From JBKBYG01 sp046313435 (GTDB taxonomy: Bacteria > Pseudomonadota > Alphaproteobacteria > Rickettsiales > Arcanibacteraceae): a stretch of DNA of 6,400 nt. Both the position numbers and the translations under genes were made by a program. The stretch is taken from positions 1-6,400 of the forward strand of contig JBKBYG010000051.1 in the NCBI GenBank assembly GCA_046313435.1, in the 5' to 3' direction. Shown here one piece after another: positions 5,819-6,400 of the stretch. The notes beneath the pieces were generated by a model. It was not told the origin of the DNA. It was given only the letters and a program-made list of their open reading frames with translations, and searched no databases. The number at the start of each line of letters is the position of its first letter. The first letter of the stretch is position 1.

Positions 5819-6349
5819 ATGACAAGTAATTATAAGCCTAGTCTGATTTCTGCAGATATAAATGACTATCCTATAATTCAAAACATGGCTAGGTTTTATG
5901 TTTATGACATGTCCCGCTATTGCGGTAATATTGAAGGTTGGGAATGCCCTGATGATGGTTTATACGAATGTTTTGACCTTAAAATATATTTTGGGACGCC
6001 TGGTAGATATGCATTTTTAGTTAAAATTGACAATGAATTAGCTGGTTTTGTATTAATCAATAAAATTGGCTCTAATGCTGAGGTAGATTGGAATATAGGT
6101 GAATTTTTCATTTTAGCTAAGTTTCAAGATAAGGGTGTTGCAAAACAAATAGCGTTTCAAATATTTGATAAGTTTAGAGGAATTTGGGAAACATCTGCGA
6201 TGCCTGACAATATTAAAGCTATAAATTTTTGGAGAAAAACTGTAGCTGAGTATACTAAGGATAATTTTATTGAAGGCCAGAAAACGATTGGCCCAACTAA
6301 GTTCCATCCTGAGGCATATTCTATGATAGTGTTTAGATTTGAAAATTAG
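5819..6349 (+). CDS. GNAT-family N-acetyltransferase
   Basis: This complete 176-residue single-domain protein is of the usual length for GNATs. The acetyl-CoA loop is clear: Q103-D-K-G106-V-A108 fits Q/R-x-x-G-x-G/A, preceded by strand GEFFILAKF (94-102) and followed by helix AKQIAFQIFDKF. NIKAINFWRK (131-140) is the usual C-terminal N-x-x-A-x-x-F-(W/Y) motif. VKIDNELAGFVLINK (68-82) is the beta2-beta3 hairpin. The N-terminal part MARFYVYDMSRYCG (23-36) with WECPDDGLYE resembles a group of uncharacterised 'predicted acetyltransferases' (COG5628-like, from memory). The acceptor is unknown. The ATG has only a weak AAAGA upstream. It stands divergent from the dehydrogenase-fold gene across a 152-bp spacer holding the 27-bp palindrome. 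No convincing terminator follows within the 51 nt left in the window; only a 4-bp ATAC/GTAT stem before TTTTATT is seen. Confidence 0.85.
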   Translation: MTSNYKPSLISADINDYPIIQNMARFYVYDMSRYCGNIEGWECPDDGLYECFDLKIYFGTPGRYAFLVKIDNELAGFVLINKIGSNAEVDWNIGEFFILAKFQDKGVAKQIAFQIFDKFRGIWETSAMPDNIKAINFWRKTVAEYTKDNFIEGQKTIGPTKFHPEAYSMIVFRFEN

Positions 6350-6400
6350 ATACTGTTCTGTATTTTTATTAAATGTTGTACTTCTTGATTGGGGCGTCAC

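Noticed and set aside
5917..6111. Minus-strand 64-codon frame inside the GNAT gene
   Set aside because: It is the antisense shadow of a well-supported acetyltransferase, with no motif of its own.
6350..6372. Possible terminator after the GNAT gene (ATAC/GTAT followed by TTTTATT)
   Set aside because: A 4-bp A+T-rich stem is too short to support a terminator call.
6113..6400. Open minus-strand frame running off the right edge (GTG at 6400)
   Set aside because: It lies mostly opposite the clear GNAT gene, has Cys/Ser/Ile-rich shadow composition and no recognisable motif. Only its first ~17 codons fall outside that gene.
6351..6400. Possible start of another gene at the right edge (one frame reads LLDWGV)
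   Set aside because: No start codon in that frame after the GNAT stop and no family match visible in so short a stretch.

Overview
The window is strongly A+T-rich (about three quarters A+T by eye). It carries one arrangement familiar from Alphaproteobacteria: a PpiD/SurA-type periplasmic chaperone gene divergent from tpiA-secG. The base composition and gene content best fit a host-associated alphaproteobacterium of the Rickettsiales or Holosporales kind. This is inference; no rRNA or other decisive marker is present.

Layout: (1) nt 1-575 (+) is the 3' end of a Ser/Thr/Asn-rich protein ending in a LamG-like (concanavalin-type) beta-sandwich. (2) nt 584-2398 (-) is a PpiD-like membrane-anchored foldase, convergent with the first gene. 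Its ATG lies 15 nt inside the longest frame. (3) nt 2399-2511 is a short divergent control region with two dyads sharing the core AAATTAATTT, one of which contains possible promoters in both directions. (4) nt 2512-3571 (+) is tpiA followed by secG, closed by a hairpin at 3593-3635. pyrG, which often follows secG in alphaproteobacteria, is not here. (5) nt 3651-4604 (-) is a MarR-type regulator fused to a GNAT acetyltransferase, with a dyad over its leader and ribosome binding site. (6) nt 4719-5666 (-) is a protein of the D-2-hydroxyacid dehydrogenase fold that appears to have lost all three catalytic residues. (7) nt 5667-5818 is an A+T-rich divergent spacer with a 27-bp perfect palindrome. 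(8) nt 5819-6349 (+) is a second, stand-alone GNAT acetyltransferase.

The left half is housekeeping: envelope protein folding, central carbon metabolism and protein export. The right half (3651-6349) looks like a small accessory metabolic or regulatory cluster: a MarR-GNAT fusion, a probable dehydrogenase pseudoenzyme and a GNAT, with palindromic control sites in the gaps. Its joint function is not known from sequence. No tRNA, rRNA, insertion sequence, CRISPR array or complete mobile element was seen, and no gap between genes exceeds 300 bases.
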